DNA of 64,000 bases. Source: Vicinamibacterales bacterium (lineage in GTDB: Bacteria; Acidobacteriota; Vicinamibacteria; Vicinamibacterales; UBA2999). Where the stretch lies: positions 1 to 64,000 of the forward strand of contig JAWKHS010000025.1 in the NCBI GenBank assembly GCA_041394705.1. The letters run 5' to 3'. The translations under genes and the position numbers were made by a program. The notes beneath the pieces were generated by a model. The model did no database searches and was not told the DNA's origin. It was given only the letters and a program-made list of their open reading frames with translations. Below, piece after piece: positions 7,866-17,358 of the stretch (positions within the stretch are counted from its first letter, which is position 1; each line of letters opens with the position of its first letter).

Positions 7866-8285
7866 TCCTGCTCCTCTCCACCACCCATGCGCGGACGGCC
7901 CGGTGGCCGGCCGGCAGCGGGGGAACTCCGCCCGGCACGACCGGGTGACGGGCCAGGCCCGCCATCGCCGGGCACGCCGTGTCCACCGCGGGGCGCGAAG
8001 AGCCGCCGCGAGGGTCCGGCGCTTTATGCGTGCAGATCGTGTGCCACAATGGCAGCGTCAGCGCGAGTTCAAAGTCTATCTGAAGAGCGACAAAAGTGCG
8101 CTTCGGCCTGAATCGTCGACTTTCAGCGCTCGTGCGGCCGCCAAGGCGAGCGGCGCGGCGCACGTCCGCGAGGGGGGCGTCGCCGGCACGCCGCTTCACG
8201 GTTTGACGGCGCCGGGCGTGGTCGTGACAGCCGGGCGCCTTACGACGGGCGCTCCAGGGGCCGATACCAGCGGACGGACAGTGAC
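7866..8285. promoter_or_regulatory. Divergent intergenic region between two polysaccharide units
   Basis: A 420-base gap between the leftward flavoprotein unit and the rightward GT2 unit. Small frames across it look like noise. The middle (about 8020-8110) is less GC-rich than its surroundings, as expected for promoters, and includes the sigma-54-like element at 8031-8049. No convincing sigma-70 pair is visible for the rightward gene; a TTGACG at 8203-8208 has no matching -10. Confidence 0.55.
8031..8049 (-). promoter_or_regulatory. Sigma-54-type -24/-12 promoter candidate
   Basis: Reading leftward, TTGTGGCACACGATCTGCA contains a perfect TGGCAC -24 box and, five bases on, CTGCA, one base from the TTGCA -12 box. 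The GG and GC doublets are ten bases apart, as sigma-54 RNA polymerase requires. It points at the flavoprotein/glycosyltransferase unit and would give a leader of about 155 bases. No activator site was identified. Confidence 0.45.
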
Positions 8286-9356
8286 GTGAGCGCGCCAGTC
8301 ATCACCACCGTCATCGTCCCGTTCCACCGCGACGTCGCGATGCTCCGCCGCGTCCTGGAGCCGTTCCGGCATCGAGCGGCCACCACCGAGCTGCTCGTGG
8401 CGGCCGACGGCCCGGTGGAGCACTGGGAGCCGGTGGCCGACGAGTTCGGGGCCGTGCGCATCCACTGGCCCACCGCCTGCGGGCCGGCCGTTGCGAGAAA
8501 CCGCGCCGCCAGCGTCGCGGCCGGCCGCTATCTCCTGTTCGTGGACGGCGACGTGATCGCCGAGCGGGGCGTCGTCGACCGGGTGGAGCGGTTCTTCGAC
8601 GCCAACCCCGGCGCCGTCGGGGTGTTCGGGGCGTACGACGAGGCACCCGAGGCGCCAGGGTTCATGTCGCAGTACCGCAACCTGCAGCATCGCTTCGTTC
8701 ACCTCCAGGGGGCCGGCGAGGCGCGCACGTTCTGGGCGGGGCTCGGCGCCGTCGCGGCAGGGGCGTTCCGGGCCATCGGCGGCTACGACGAGCGGTTCCG
8801 CCGTCCGTCGGTCGAGGACATCGACCTGGGCTACCGCCTGACCCGGACGGGTGGACGGATCGTCATCGACCCTGGGCTGAACGGCAAGCACCTGAAGCGC
8901 TGGACCGTGCGATCGGTAATCGTGTCCGACGTCCGCGACCGCGGCGTGCCGTGGACGCAGCTCATCCAGCGATACGGCATGTCCGCCGATCTGAACCTGG
9001 GCTGGGCGCTCCGGGCCTCGGTCGTGTGCGCCTACGTGTGCGCCATCTGCCTGGTCGCCGGCGTGTGGATGCGGTGGGCGTGGTGGGTGCTCCCGCTGCC
9101 GCTCGCGGGGCTCCTCGCGCTGAACGCCCCCTACTACGGCTACTTCCTACGCCTTCGCGGCGCGCTCTTCGCGGGTGGCGCCGTCGTGGCGCATGCCGTG
9201 CACCACCTGTGCAACGGCGTCTCGTACGTCGTCGGTCGCGCGCTCTACACGGCCGGCAGGCGCTTCGGCGTCACGACGCCCTGGACGCTGCCGATCGAGC
9301 CCGCGGCCGAGCAGCCGATTCCGCGCTGGAGCCCCGACGGGGCGTCGGCCCCATGA
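8286..9356 (+). CDS. Glycosyltransferase family 2 with C-terminal membrane segments
   Basis: 356 residues. The N-terminal GT-A domain starts TTVIVPFHRDVAMLRRVLEP and has the metal-binding DxD as VDGDV, followed by GLGAVAAGAFRAIGGYDERF and the VEDIDLGYRL ED motif typical of GT2. About residues 240-300 hold two or three hydrophobic segments that anchor it to the inner membrane. The start is GTG 8286; no good Shine-Dalgarno is visible. Its stop overlaps the ATG of the next gene (ATGA, 9353-9356), so the two are coupled. It probably adds a sugar to a lipid-linked acceptor; the identity of the sugar is unknown. Confidence 0.82.
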   Translation: MSAPVITTVIVPFHRDVAMLRRVLEPFRHRAATTELLVAADGPVEHWEPVADEFGAVRIHWPTACGPAVARNRAASVAAGRYLLFVDGDVIAERGVVDRVERFFDANPGAVGVFGAYDEAPEAPGFMSQYRNLQHRFVHLQGAGEARTFWAGLGAVAAGAFRAIGGYDERFRRPSVEDIDLGYRLTRTGGRIVIDPGLNGKHLKRWTVRSVIVSDVRDRGVPWTQLIQRYGMSADLNLGWALRASVVCAYVCAICLVAGVWMRWAWWVLPLPLAGLLALNAPYYGYFLRLRGALFAGGAVVAHAVHHLCNGVSYVVGRALYTAGRRFGVTTPWTLPIEPAAEQPIPRWSPDGASAP

Positions 9357-11032
9357 CGCCGGCGCCGTCGCAGGCTCCAGGCCGTCCGTCGCGCCGCCGC
9401 GTCCCGCTGCCGCTGCTCGGCTGCCTGCTCGTGGCGGTCTGGCTGGCCGGGGTGAGGCTCGGGGACGAACACTACGTGTCGCTCCAGGGTGACATGCCGC
9501 GTCACCTCATGAACGGCGTGTTCTTCCTCGACCTGCTGCGCGACCTGCCGTCACCCTCGGAAGCGTTCGAGTACGCCCGCTACTATTACGCCCGCTACCC
9601 GGCACTGTCCCTCGGGCACCACCCCTTCCTCATCGCGCTGGCGGAGGTGCCGGCATTCGCCCTGTTCGGCGTGTCGGTGACGAGCGGCCGACTGGTGTCG
9701 CTCGGCTTCTTCCTCCTCGGCCTCGTCTACATGTACAAGCTCGCGGCCGAGCTCTTCGACGACGAGTGGGCGGGCGCGGCGGCCGCGCTGACGATGGCGA
9801 CGAGCGCCATCCTGGTCGAGCTCGCGCAGAGCGTCATGACCGAGCTCCCGGCCTTGTCCCTCATCACGGGCGCGGCCTACCACTGCCACCGCTTCGCGGA
9901 GGACAAGCGCTCGCGGTCCATCGTCGCCGCCACGCTGCTCGCGGCGGCGGCCGTCTGGGCCAAGCAGATCGCGGCCATCGCCGTCCCGGCCCTGGCGATC
10001 CACGTCTGGTGGCGGGTGGGATGGCGCCGCCTGCTGCGCGCCGACGTCCTCGGCTCCGCCGCGGCCGCGGCCCTCATCGCCGCGCCGCTCGTGCCCATCA
10101 CGCTGTATCTCTCGCCGTTCAACATGGCGCTCGCGAGCGGGCTCGCCCAGTCGGTCGGCGAGTCGGGCCGGATGCGCCTGGCCCTGTGGGCGGTGGACAC
10201 CGCGGCCGCCGCCCACTTCTCGCCCCTCGTGCTCGGCGCGGCGACCGTCGGCATCGTGGCCATGTTGGCCAGACGCCACGCCGCCACCGGTCTGGTCCTC
10301 GTGTGGATCCTCACCACGGCGGCGTTCCTGGCGCTCGTCGCCTTCTCGCTGGACCCGGCCCGCCTGTCGATCTACTGGATCCCGGCCTGGGCCCTCGGCG
10401 TCGGCGCCCTGGCGTCGCCGCTGCTCGGGCGAGGCCGCGTGGTCGCCGGGCTCGCGGCGGCCGGCGCCGTGGCCGTGCAGGCCGTCGGTGCCAGCCAGGT
10501 ACGGCTGCCCGGGCTGGACGGGTACGAGGCGGCGGCCGCGCACGTCGTGGCGGAGCCGCGCGGATCGACCGTCCTGTTCGCGGGCGACGTCGACACCGGC
10601 TTCTTCACCTTCTTCGTCCGCAAGCACGACCCGGCGCGCCGAACCGTCGTCTTGCGCGCGGACAAGGTGCTGACCACGTCGTTCATGGGATCCGTCGCCG
10701 CCGAGGACCGCGTGTCGAGCCCGGCCGAGGTGCGGGACACGCTCGTCAGGTTCGGCGTCGGCTACGTGGTGATCGAGGATCGGCCCAGCGAGTCCACCGT
10801 CCACAACTGGCTGCGCGACGAGTTGCGCACCCCCGGCTACGTCGAGCGCATGCGCCTGCCCGTGCATTCGAGCGATCGGCGGCTTCGCGACGGGACCGCG
10901 CTGGTCGTCTACGAGGTGCGCGATGCGAGGCCCGCGCGCCCCGACGCGCGCCTCGACATCCGCCTCCCGCTCGTCTCGCAGCAGATCGACATCCCGGTGA
11001 GCGATCTCATCGCCCGCAAGTATCTGCGCTGA
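9353..11032 (+). CDS. GT39/ArnT-type membrane glycosyltransferase
   Basis: 559 residues, mostly hydrophobic with about ten membrane segments, and a soluble C-terminal domain of about 150 residues. The first periplasmic loop holds LQGDMPRHLMNGVFFLDLLR and YARYPALSLGHHPF, the layout of GT-C enzymes (PMT/ArnT, GT39), where an acidic residue early in the first loop binds the lipid-phosphate sugar donor. It should transfer a sugar from polyprenyl phosphate onto a glycan or protein on the outer face of the inner membrane. The start ATG 9353 overlaps the previous stop. Substrate unknown. Confidence 0.75.
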   Translation: MTPAPSQAPGRPSRRRVPLPLLGCLLVAVWLAGVRLGDEHYVSLQGDMPRHLMNGVFFLDLLRDLPSPSEAFEYARYYYARYPALSLGHHPFLIALAEVPAFALFGVSVTSGRLVSLGFFLLGLVYMYKLAAELFDDEWAGAAAALTMATSAILVELAQSVMTELPALSLITGAAYHCHRFAEDKRSRSIVAATLLAAAAVWAKQIAAIAVPALAIHVWWRVGWRRLLRADVLGSAAAAALIAAPLVPITLYLSPFNMALASGLAQSVGESGRMRLALWAVDTAAAAHFSPLVLGAATVGIVAMLARRHAATGLVLVWILTTAAFLALVAFSLDPARLSIYWIPAWALGVGALASPLLGRGRVVAGLAAAGAVAVQAVGASQVRLPGLDGYEAAAAHVVAEPRGSTVLFAGDVDTGFFTFFVRKHDPARRTVVLRADKVLTTSFMGSVAAEDRVSSPAEVRDTLVRFGVGYVVIEDRPSESTVHNWLRDELRTPGYVERMRLPVHSSDRRLRDGTALVVYEVRDARPARPDARLDIRLPLVSQQIDIPVSDLIARKYLR

Positions 11033-11047
11033 GCGGCGCTTCGGCGC

Positions 11048-11071
11048 TACCATGGAACGGGAGGCCGTTCC
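11048..11071 (+). promoter_or_regulatory. -10-like element and inverted repeat at the start of the VWFA gene
   Basis: TACCAT (11048-11053) resembles a -10 box. Immediately after it, GGAACGG (11054-11060) and CCGTTCC (11065-11071) form a perfect seven-base inverted repeat whose four-base loop GAGG is part of the GGGAGG Shine-Dalgarno; the GTG start follows at 11072. If transcribed from further upstream, this hairpin would hide the ribosome site. If transcription starts at the TACCAT, the repeat is better seen as a DNA operator. Confidence 0.45.
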
Positions 11072-13075
11072 GTGATCGTCGTCCGTCCCAGCCTCACGGC
11101 GACTGTCGCGCTGGCAGTCGTCGGCCTGACCGGCCTGCCGTTTGCGCAGTCGCCGTCTCCCGGCGCTCCGCCCGTGAGACTCGACGTCCTCGTCGAGCAG
11201 GACGGCCGGGCCGTCACGGATCTCACCCAGGCGGATTTCGAGGTGCTGGAGGACAACGTCCCCCAGCCGCTCTCGTCGTTCGAGCTCATCCGGCCGGTGT
11301 CGGATGCGGCGGCGCCCGGCGGGGCAGCGCCCGCGCCGGCGCGCGACGCCCGGCGGTTCGTGCTGTTCCTCGACACCCTGCACGCGCGGCGCCAGGAGCG
11401 GGCTCCGACGCCCACCCCGGTCGGCGACCTGCTGGATCGTGTCGTGGGGGAGCGGGATCTGGTCGGCGTGATGACGCCCGAGATGTCGGCGCGGAACATG
11501 ACCTTCTCGCCGCGCACCGCGCCGATCCCGGCCATGATGGGCGCATCGTGGGCCTGGGGGGACCGTCCCGATCCCCACGAGGCCGACCTCCACGCCTGCT
11601 ATCCCGATCGCGGCGACACGGCGGGCCTGGCCGACGCGCTCATCGCGCGCCGCCGCGAGCGGCAGACGCTCGAGGCCCTGAACGACCTGAGCGATGAGAT
11701 CGAGTCCCTCGACGGCGAGCGGACCTACGTGTTCCTGCTGAGCGACGGCTGGACGCTCCCGTCGCCCGACGAGCACCTTGCGCGCGCCCTCACGCCCCCG
11801 CGCCGGGCCGCCGAAGGGGCCCGCGGCGCCAAGGCGCCCGCGTCGGACCCGCCGCCCGACGATGCCGCCGGGCCGAGCTTGTGGTGCGAACGCGAGCGCT
11901 CGCTCGTCGCGCTGGCGGACCTGTCGATGGAATTCCGGCTGATGCTGCAGCGGGCGAACCGCGCCCTGATCAGTTTCTATCCGGTGGAGCCCCGTAGCCT
12001 GTCGCTGTCCGATGCGCCGGCCCCGGAGCGGCCCGCGCCCGACGTGCGCGGCGACGCCCGCCGCCGCGGGGCGCTCCGCGATCTGGCCGCGGACACCGTC
12101 GGCGCCGTGATCTCGTCCGAGGCGGCGGGGGCCGCCGAGGCACGACTGTCCGGTGACGTGGGGCCGTACTACCTGCTGGGCTACGCGCCGACCAACGCGA
12201 AGCCGGACGGCCGGTATCGACGGCTCACCGTGCGGGTGCGGCGTCCGGGCGCGACCGTCCGCACGCGCGCGGGCTACCTGGCGGCCTCCGCGCGCCAGGC
12301 GGGTCCGCCATCGTCTCCGTCGGCACTGGGCACCTCGTCGTCGACCCGTCCCGGGCCGTCCACGTCGGCGGGGGGCGCCCTGTCACGGCTGCCCGTCTCC
12401 CGTCGCCCGCCTCCGATCTACCTCCAGGCGGGAGGCGGCCGCGGCGATATCGCGGTGGTCGTCGAACTCGACCGCGCCACCGCGGCCCAGCCGGAGTGGT
12501 CGAAGGGGGGCGAGATGGTGGTCGAGGTGGAGCCCGCCGATGGCACCGGCCGCCGCGGAGCGTCGGTCAAGGCAACGCTCGAGCCGGGACAACGGATCCA
12601 TGCCTTCACCCTTCCCGAGGGCGAGACGCTCAGGCCCGGACGGTATCAGGTGCGTGTCAGCGCGGGGACGTCCAGCGGGCGGGCTGGCATCACCGCGGGG
12701 ACCATCGTGGACGTCCCGGGCCCCGCGGCGCTGCTCGGCAGCGCACCGACGGCCTCGCGTCGCGGACCCGGCACGGGCCGGACCTACGAGCCCACGGCCG
12801 ATCCACGGTTCCGCCGCACCGAGCGCCTGTCCCTGACGGTGGCCAAGCTGGCGGCCGACGCGACGGTCACGGGCCGCCTGCTGAACGCGGCCGAGCAGCC
12901 CATGCGGGTGCCCGTCGCGGTCACGGACCGGGTCGACGAAGCCAGCCGGAGCCGCGTCGTCGTCGCCGACGTGGCGTTCGCGCCGCTGGCCGCCGGTGAC
13001 TACGTGCTGGAGCTGACCGCGACCTCCGGCAGCCTCACCGAAACGCTGGTCTACGCCGTCCGCATCGTGAATTGA
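11072..13075 (+). CDS. Exported VWFA-related protein (Acidobacterial type)
   Basis: 667 residues with a signal peptide at the N-terminus (hydrophobic to about residue 25, ending near PFAQS). The segment VRLDVLVEQDGRAVTDLTQADFEVLEDN is the signature opening of the VWFA-related domain described in Acidobacteria (TIGR03436 type): a secreted von Willebrand A fold after a short Ig-like strand pair. FLDTLHARR replaces the usual DxSGS metal site, so the MIDAS may be degenerate. A loop around residues 410-450 is Ser/Pro/Gly-rich, and the C-terminal 200 residues look like beta-sandwich domains. The role is probably extracellular adhesion or assembly, by family inference. GTG 11072 is preceded by GGGAGG. 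Confidence 0.75.
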   Translation: MIVVRPSLTATVALAVVGLTGLPFAQSPSPGAPPVRLDVLVEQDGRAVTDLTQADFEVLEDNVPQPLSSFELIRPVSDAAAPGGAAPAPARDARRFVLFLDTLHARRQERAPTPTPVGDLLDRVVGERDLVGVMTPEMSARNMTFSPRTAPIPAMMGASWAWGDRPDPHEADLHACYPDRGDTAGLADALIARRRERQTLEALNDLSDEIESLDGERTYVFLLSDGWTLPSPDEHLARALTPPRRAAEGARGAKAPASDPPPDDAAGPSLWCERERSLVALADLSMEFRLMLQRANRALISFYPVEPRSLSLSDAPAPERPAPDVRGDARRRGALRDLAADTVGAVISSEAAGAAEARLSGDVGPYYLLGYAPTNAKPDGRYRRLTVRVRRPGATVRTRAGYLAASARQAGPPSSPSALGTSSSTRPGPSTSAGGALSRLPVSRRPPPIYLQAGGGRGDIAVVVELDRATAAQPEWSKGGEMVVEVEPADGTGRRGASVKATLEPGQRIHAFTLPEGETLRPGRYQVRVSAGTSSGRAGITAGTIVDVPGPAALLGSAPTASRRGPGTGRTYEPTADPRFRRTERLSLTVAKLAADATVTGRLLNAAEQPMRVPVAVTDRVDEASRSRVVVADVAFAPLAAGDYVLELTATSGSLTETLVYAVRIVN

Positions 13076-13106
13076 CCGCGGGCGGCACCCCGGCGGTCCC
13101 GCTCGG

Positions 13107-13120
13107 GACGCGAGCTCGCG

Positions 13121-13122
<2 letters not shown>
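13107..13122. repeat. 16-base perfect palindrome at a convergent gene junction
   Basis: GACGCGAGCTCGCGTC reads the same on both strands and overlaps the stop codon of the OPT transporter gene between two convergent genes. With no loop or U-tract it is not a classic terminator. It may be a protein site or chance in a GC-rich gap. Confidence 0.4.
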
Positions 13123-15118
<1,996 letters not shown>

Positions 15119-15126
15119 AGGCGGCG

Positions 15127-15132
15127 ATGGTA
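15127..15132 (-). promoter_or_regulatory. -10-like element of the OPT gene
   Basis: TACCAT on the minus strand, preceded by GC as in the very similar GCTACCAT before the VWFA gene at 11072. It ends eight bases before the ATG at 15118. No -35 is evident. Confidence 0.4.
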
Positions 15133-15145
15133 GCGCAGTCTCGTC

Positions 15146-15175
15146 TTTACCGGCTTCACCGGTTTGCCGTATTCT
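15146..15175 (+). promoter_or_regulatory. rex promoter candidate
   Basis: TTTACC (15146-15151) and TATTCT (15170-15175) are separated by 18 bases. The -10 ends only four bases before the annotated ATG, so either the mRNA is leaderless or translation starts at the in-frame GTG at 15186. Confidence 0.4.
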
Positions 15176-15179
15176 GGCG

Positions 15180-15851
15180 ATGCTTGTGAATTCTCAGAAC
15201 AAGCGGAAGGCCGCCGCCGATCAGGTCTCTGAGCTCACGACCGGCCGCCTGTCCGTGTATCTCCGGTGCCTCACGCAGCTCGAGGCCGACGGCGTCGAGA
15301 CGACGTCGTCGCAGGCGCTGGCCGAGCGCTTCCACCTGAACGCCGCGCAGATCCGCAAGGACCTGGCCTACTTCGGGGAGTTCGGCGTGCGCGGCGTCGG
15401 CTACTACGTCAAGGACCTGAAGCTGCAGCTGCGGCGCATCCTGGGCCTCGACCGCAAGCTGAAGGTGGCGGTGATGGGCGCGGGCAACCTCGGCATGGCG
15501 CTCGCCGACTATCCGGGGTTCCGCCGCGAGGGCTTCGAGATCGTGGCGATGTTCGACAGCGCCGAGCAGAAGATCGGCGTTCGATCGCGCGCCGGCGTGC
15601 CCATCCACGACATCCGGGACATCCGCAAGGTGTTGAAGAAGGAGCACGTGGACATCGTCGTGCTCGCGGTGCCGGCCGAGTCCGCCCAGCACGTGCTCGA
15701 CCAGGTGGCGGGGAGCGGCGTGAAGGCCGTGCTGAACTTCTCGCCCGGCTCCCTGCGGGTGCCGGACGGCATCAAGCTGAAGAGCGTCGACCTGACCGTG
15801 TCGCTCGAGGGCCTCTCGTTCTTCCTGGCCCAGGGCGACGCGGCGTCCTGA
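15180..15851 (+). CDS. rex: Redox-sensing transcriptional repressor Rex
   Basis: 223 residues. An N-terminal winged helix (about 20-85; RLSVYLRCLTQLEADGV, then FHLNAAQIRKDLAYFGEFG) reads DNA, and a Rossmann domain with GAGNLG (residues 100-105) binds NADH/NAD+. The C-terminal helix ends with the usual SLEGLSFFL region. Rex represses fermentation and respiration genes when NADH is low. It heads a plus-strand run with moaC, a 2-hydroxyacid dehydrogenase and an acyltransferase. A Rex-like half site overlaps its own start codon, which suggests autoregulation. The start could be ATG 15180 or GTG 15186. Confidence 0.93.
   Translation: MLVNSQNKRKAAADQVSELTTGRLSVYLRCLTQLEADGVETTSSQALAERFHLNAAQIRKDLAYFGEFGVRGVGYYVKDLKLQLRRILGLDRKLKVAVMGAGNLGMALADYPGFRREGFEIVAMFDSAEQKIGVRSRAGVPIHDIRDIRKVLKKEHVDIVVLAVPAESAQHVLDQVAGSGVKAVLNFSPGSLRVPDGIKLKSVDLTVSLEGLSFFLAQGDAAS
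15184..15202 (+). promoter_or_regulatory. Possible Rex operator (autoregulatory)
   Basis: TTGTGAATTCTCAGAACAA contains the perfect Rex half-site TTGTGAA and ends in ACAA, so the outer arms TTGT/ACAA are symmetric over 19 bases. The inner part of the second half does not match the known TTGTGAAN4TTCACAA consensus. It lies just after the rex -10 and over the first codons, where a bound repressor would block initiation. Confidence 0.4.
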
Positions 15852-15880
15852 CTCGTTTCCACGCCAGGGAAGGAGAGCCC

Positions 15881-16378
15881 ATGCCCGCGCCGGCGCGACT
15901 CACGCATGCGGACGCCCACGGCCGCCTCCGGATGGTGGACGTCGGCGACAAGCCCGACTCGGCTCGCGAGGCCGTGGCCTCCGGCCACGTCCTGCTGTCG
16001 GCCGCGACCCGTCGGGCCGTGCGCGCGGGGCGCCTGAAGAAGGGCGACCCCCTCCAGGCGGCGCGGCTGGCCGGCATCATGGCGGCCAAGCACACCGCGT
16101 CGATCGTGCCCTTGTGCCACCCCCTGCCGCTCACGGGCATCGACGTCGAGCTCACCCACACCGCGCGCGGGATCGCGATCCGCGCGGCCGTCCGGACCCA
16201 GGGGAAGACCGGCGTCGAGATGGAGGCCCTCACCGCGGTAGCCGCGGCGGCGCTCACCGTCTACGACATGCTCAAGGCCATCGACAAGGGCATGGTCATC
16301 GAGCGCATTCAACTCGACGAGAAGCGCGGCGGCCGGTCCGGCGAGTTCCGACGGACCGCGCGCCCCGGGCGCCGGTGA
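15881..16378 (+). CDS. moaC: Cyclic pyranopterin monophosphate synthase MoaC
   Basis: 165 residues, full length for the family. With MoaA it converts GTP to cyclic pyranopterin monophosphate, the first step of molybdenum cofactor synthesis. Diagnostic blocks are MVDVGDK, the KKGDPLQAARLAGIMAAK helix, LCHPLPLTGIDV and GVEMEALTAVAAAALTVYDM. The ATG at 15881 has an AAGGAG Shine-Dalgarno just upstream. It lies 29 bases after rex and its stop overlaps the next gene's GTG (GTGA). No other moa gene is in the window. Confidence 0.93.
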   Translation: MPAPARLTHADAHGRLRMVDVGDKPDSAREAVASGHVLLSAATRRAVRAGRLKKGDPLQAARLAGIMAAKHTASIVPLCHPLPLTGIDVELTHTARGIAIRAAVRTQGKTGVEMEALTAVAAAALTVYDMLKAIDKGMVIERIQLDEKRGGRSGEFRRTARPGRR

Positions 16379-17358
16379 CGGTCCTCGTCTCGATCCGCCA
16401 GCCGGTCGAGGCCTGGCAGATTCCCGACGACGCCGTCGCGCGCCTGCGAACGCTCCTGCCCGACCACGAGGTCCTGCATGCGACCACGCCCGCCGAACGG
16501 GAGGCCGGGCTGGCGTCGTGCGACGTCGCCTTCACGTGGGTGCTCGACCAGGCCGAGCTGGCGCGGGCGCCGCGGCTCCGCTGGGTCCACACGTCGGCTG
16601 TCGCCGTGGGCACGCTGTGCCTCGACGCGCTCGCCGCGCGCGGCGTGGCCGTGTCGAATTCCCGCGGCATCCAGTCCACGCCAATCGCCGAGCACGTCCT
16701 CGCGTTGCTGCTGGCGATGACGCGCCGGCTGCCGCTCGCATTCGAGCGGCAACGGCAGGCCCGGTGGTCGCAGCACGAGTTCGGCGGGCCGCTGCTCCCG
16801 TCGGTCCTGCGCGGACGGACGCTCGGTCTCGTGGGCCTGGGGTCGATCGGGACCGAGGTCGCGCGGCTGGCGACGGCCTTCGGCATGCGCGTGGTCGCGA
16901 CCCGGCGTGACCCGTCGCGCCCGGTGCCGCAGGGCGTGGAGCGGGTGTGGGGACCGGAGGGGCTCGACGCGCTGCTGGCCGAGGCGGACGTGGTCGTCGT
17001 GGCGGCGCCGCTCACGGGGGAGACCGACGCGCTCCTCGACCGGGCGCGCCTGGGACGGATGAAGCCCGGGGCGCGGCTCGTGAACATCGCGCGCGGTCAG
17101 CTGGTGGACGGCCAGGCGCTGGCCGACGCGGTGGCCGCGGGCAGGCTCGCCGGCGCCGCGCTCGACGTGTTCGCCGAGGAGCCGCTGCCACCGGAGTCCC
17201 CGCTGTGGCACACGCCGCACGTGATCGTCACGCCGCACACCTCGGGCTTCCGGGCCGGCCATTGGTTCGAGGTGGTCGATCTCTTCGCCCGGAACGTCCG
17301 GCGGTGGGAGCGCGGCACGCCCCTGCTGTGGGCGGTCGATCCCGCGCGTGGCTACTGA
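16375..17358 (+). CDS. D-isomer-specific 2-hydroxyacid dehydrogenase
   Basis: 327 residues. The NAD-binding Rossmann domain has GLGSIG. The catalytic triad is visible as Arg in NIARGQLVD, Glu in VFAEEPLPPESPL and His in VTPHTSGF. It reduces a 2-keto acid to a D-2-hydroxy acid or the reverse, in the cytoplasm; the substrate (glyoxylate/hydroxypyruvate or another) cannot be read off. GTG 16375 overlaps the moaC stop, so it is coupled to moaC. Placement downstream of rex makes redox control of the unit plausible. Confidence 0.87.
   Translation: MTVLVSIRQPVEAWQIPDDAVARLRTLLPDHEVLHATTPAEREAGLASCDVAFTWVLDQAELARAPRLRWVHTSAVAVGTLCLDALAARGVAVSNSRGIQSTPIAEHVLALLLAMTRRLPLAFERQRQARWSQHEFGGPLLPSVLRGRTLGLVGLGSIGTEVARLATAFGMRVVATRRDPSRPVPQGVERVWGPEGLDALLAEADVVVVAAPLTGETDALLDRARLGRMKPGARLVNIARGQLVDGQALADAVAAGRLAGAALDVFAEEPLPPESPLWHTPHVIVTPHTSGFRAGHWFEVVDLFARNVRRWERGTPLLWAVDPARGY

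Noticed and set aside
9551..11776. 741-residue open frame on the minus strand opposite the GT39 and VWFA genes
   Set aside because: Rich in Arg, Gly, His and Asp with no recognisable motif; it is the antisense shadow of two well-supported genes in high-GC DNA.
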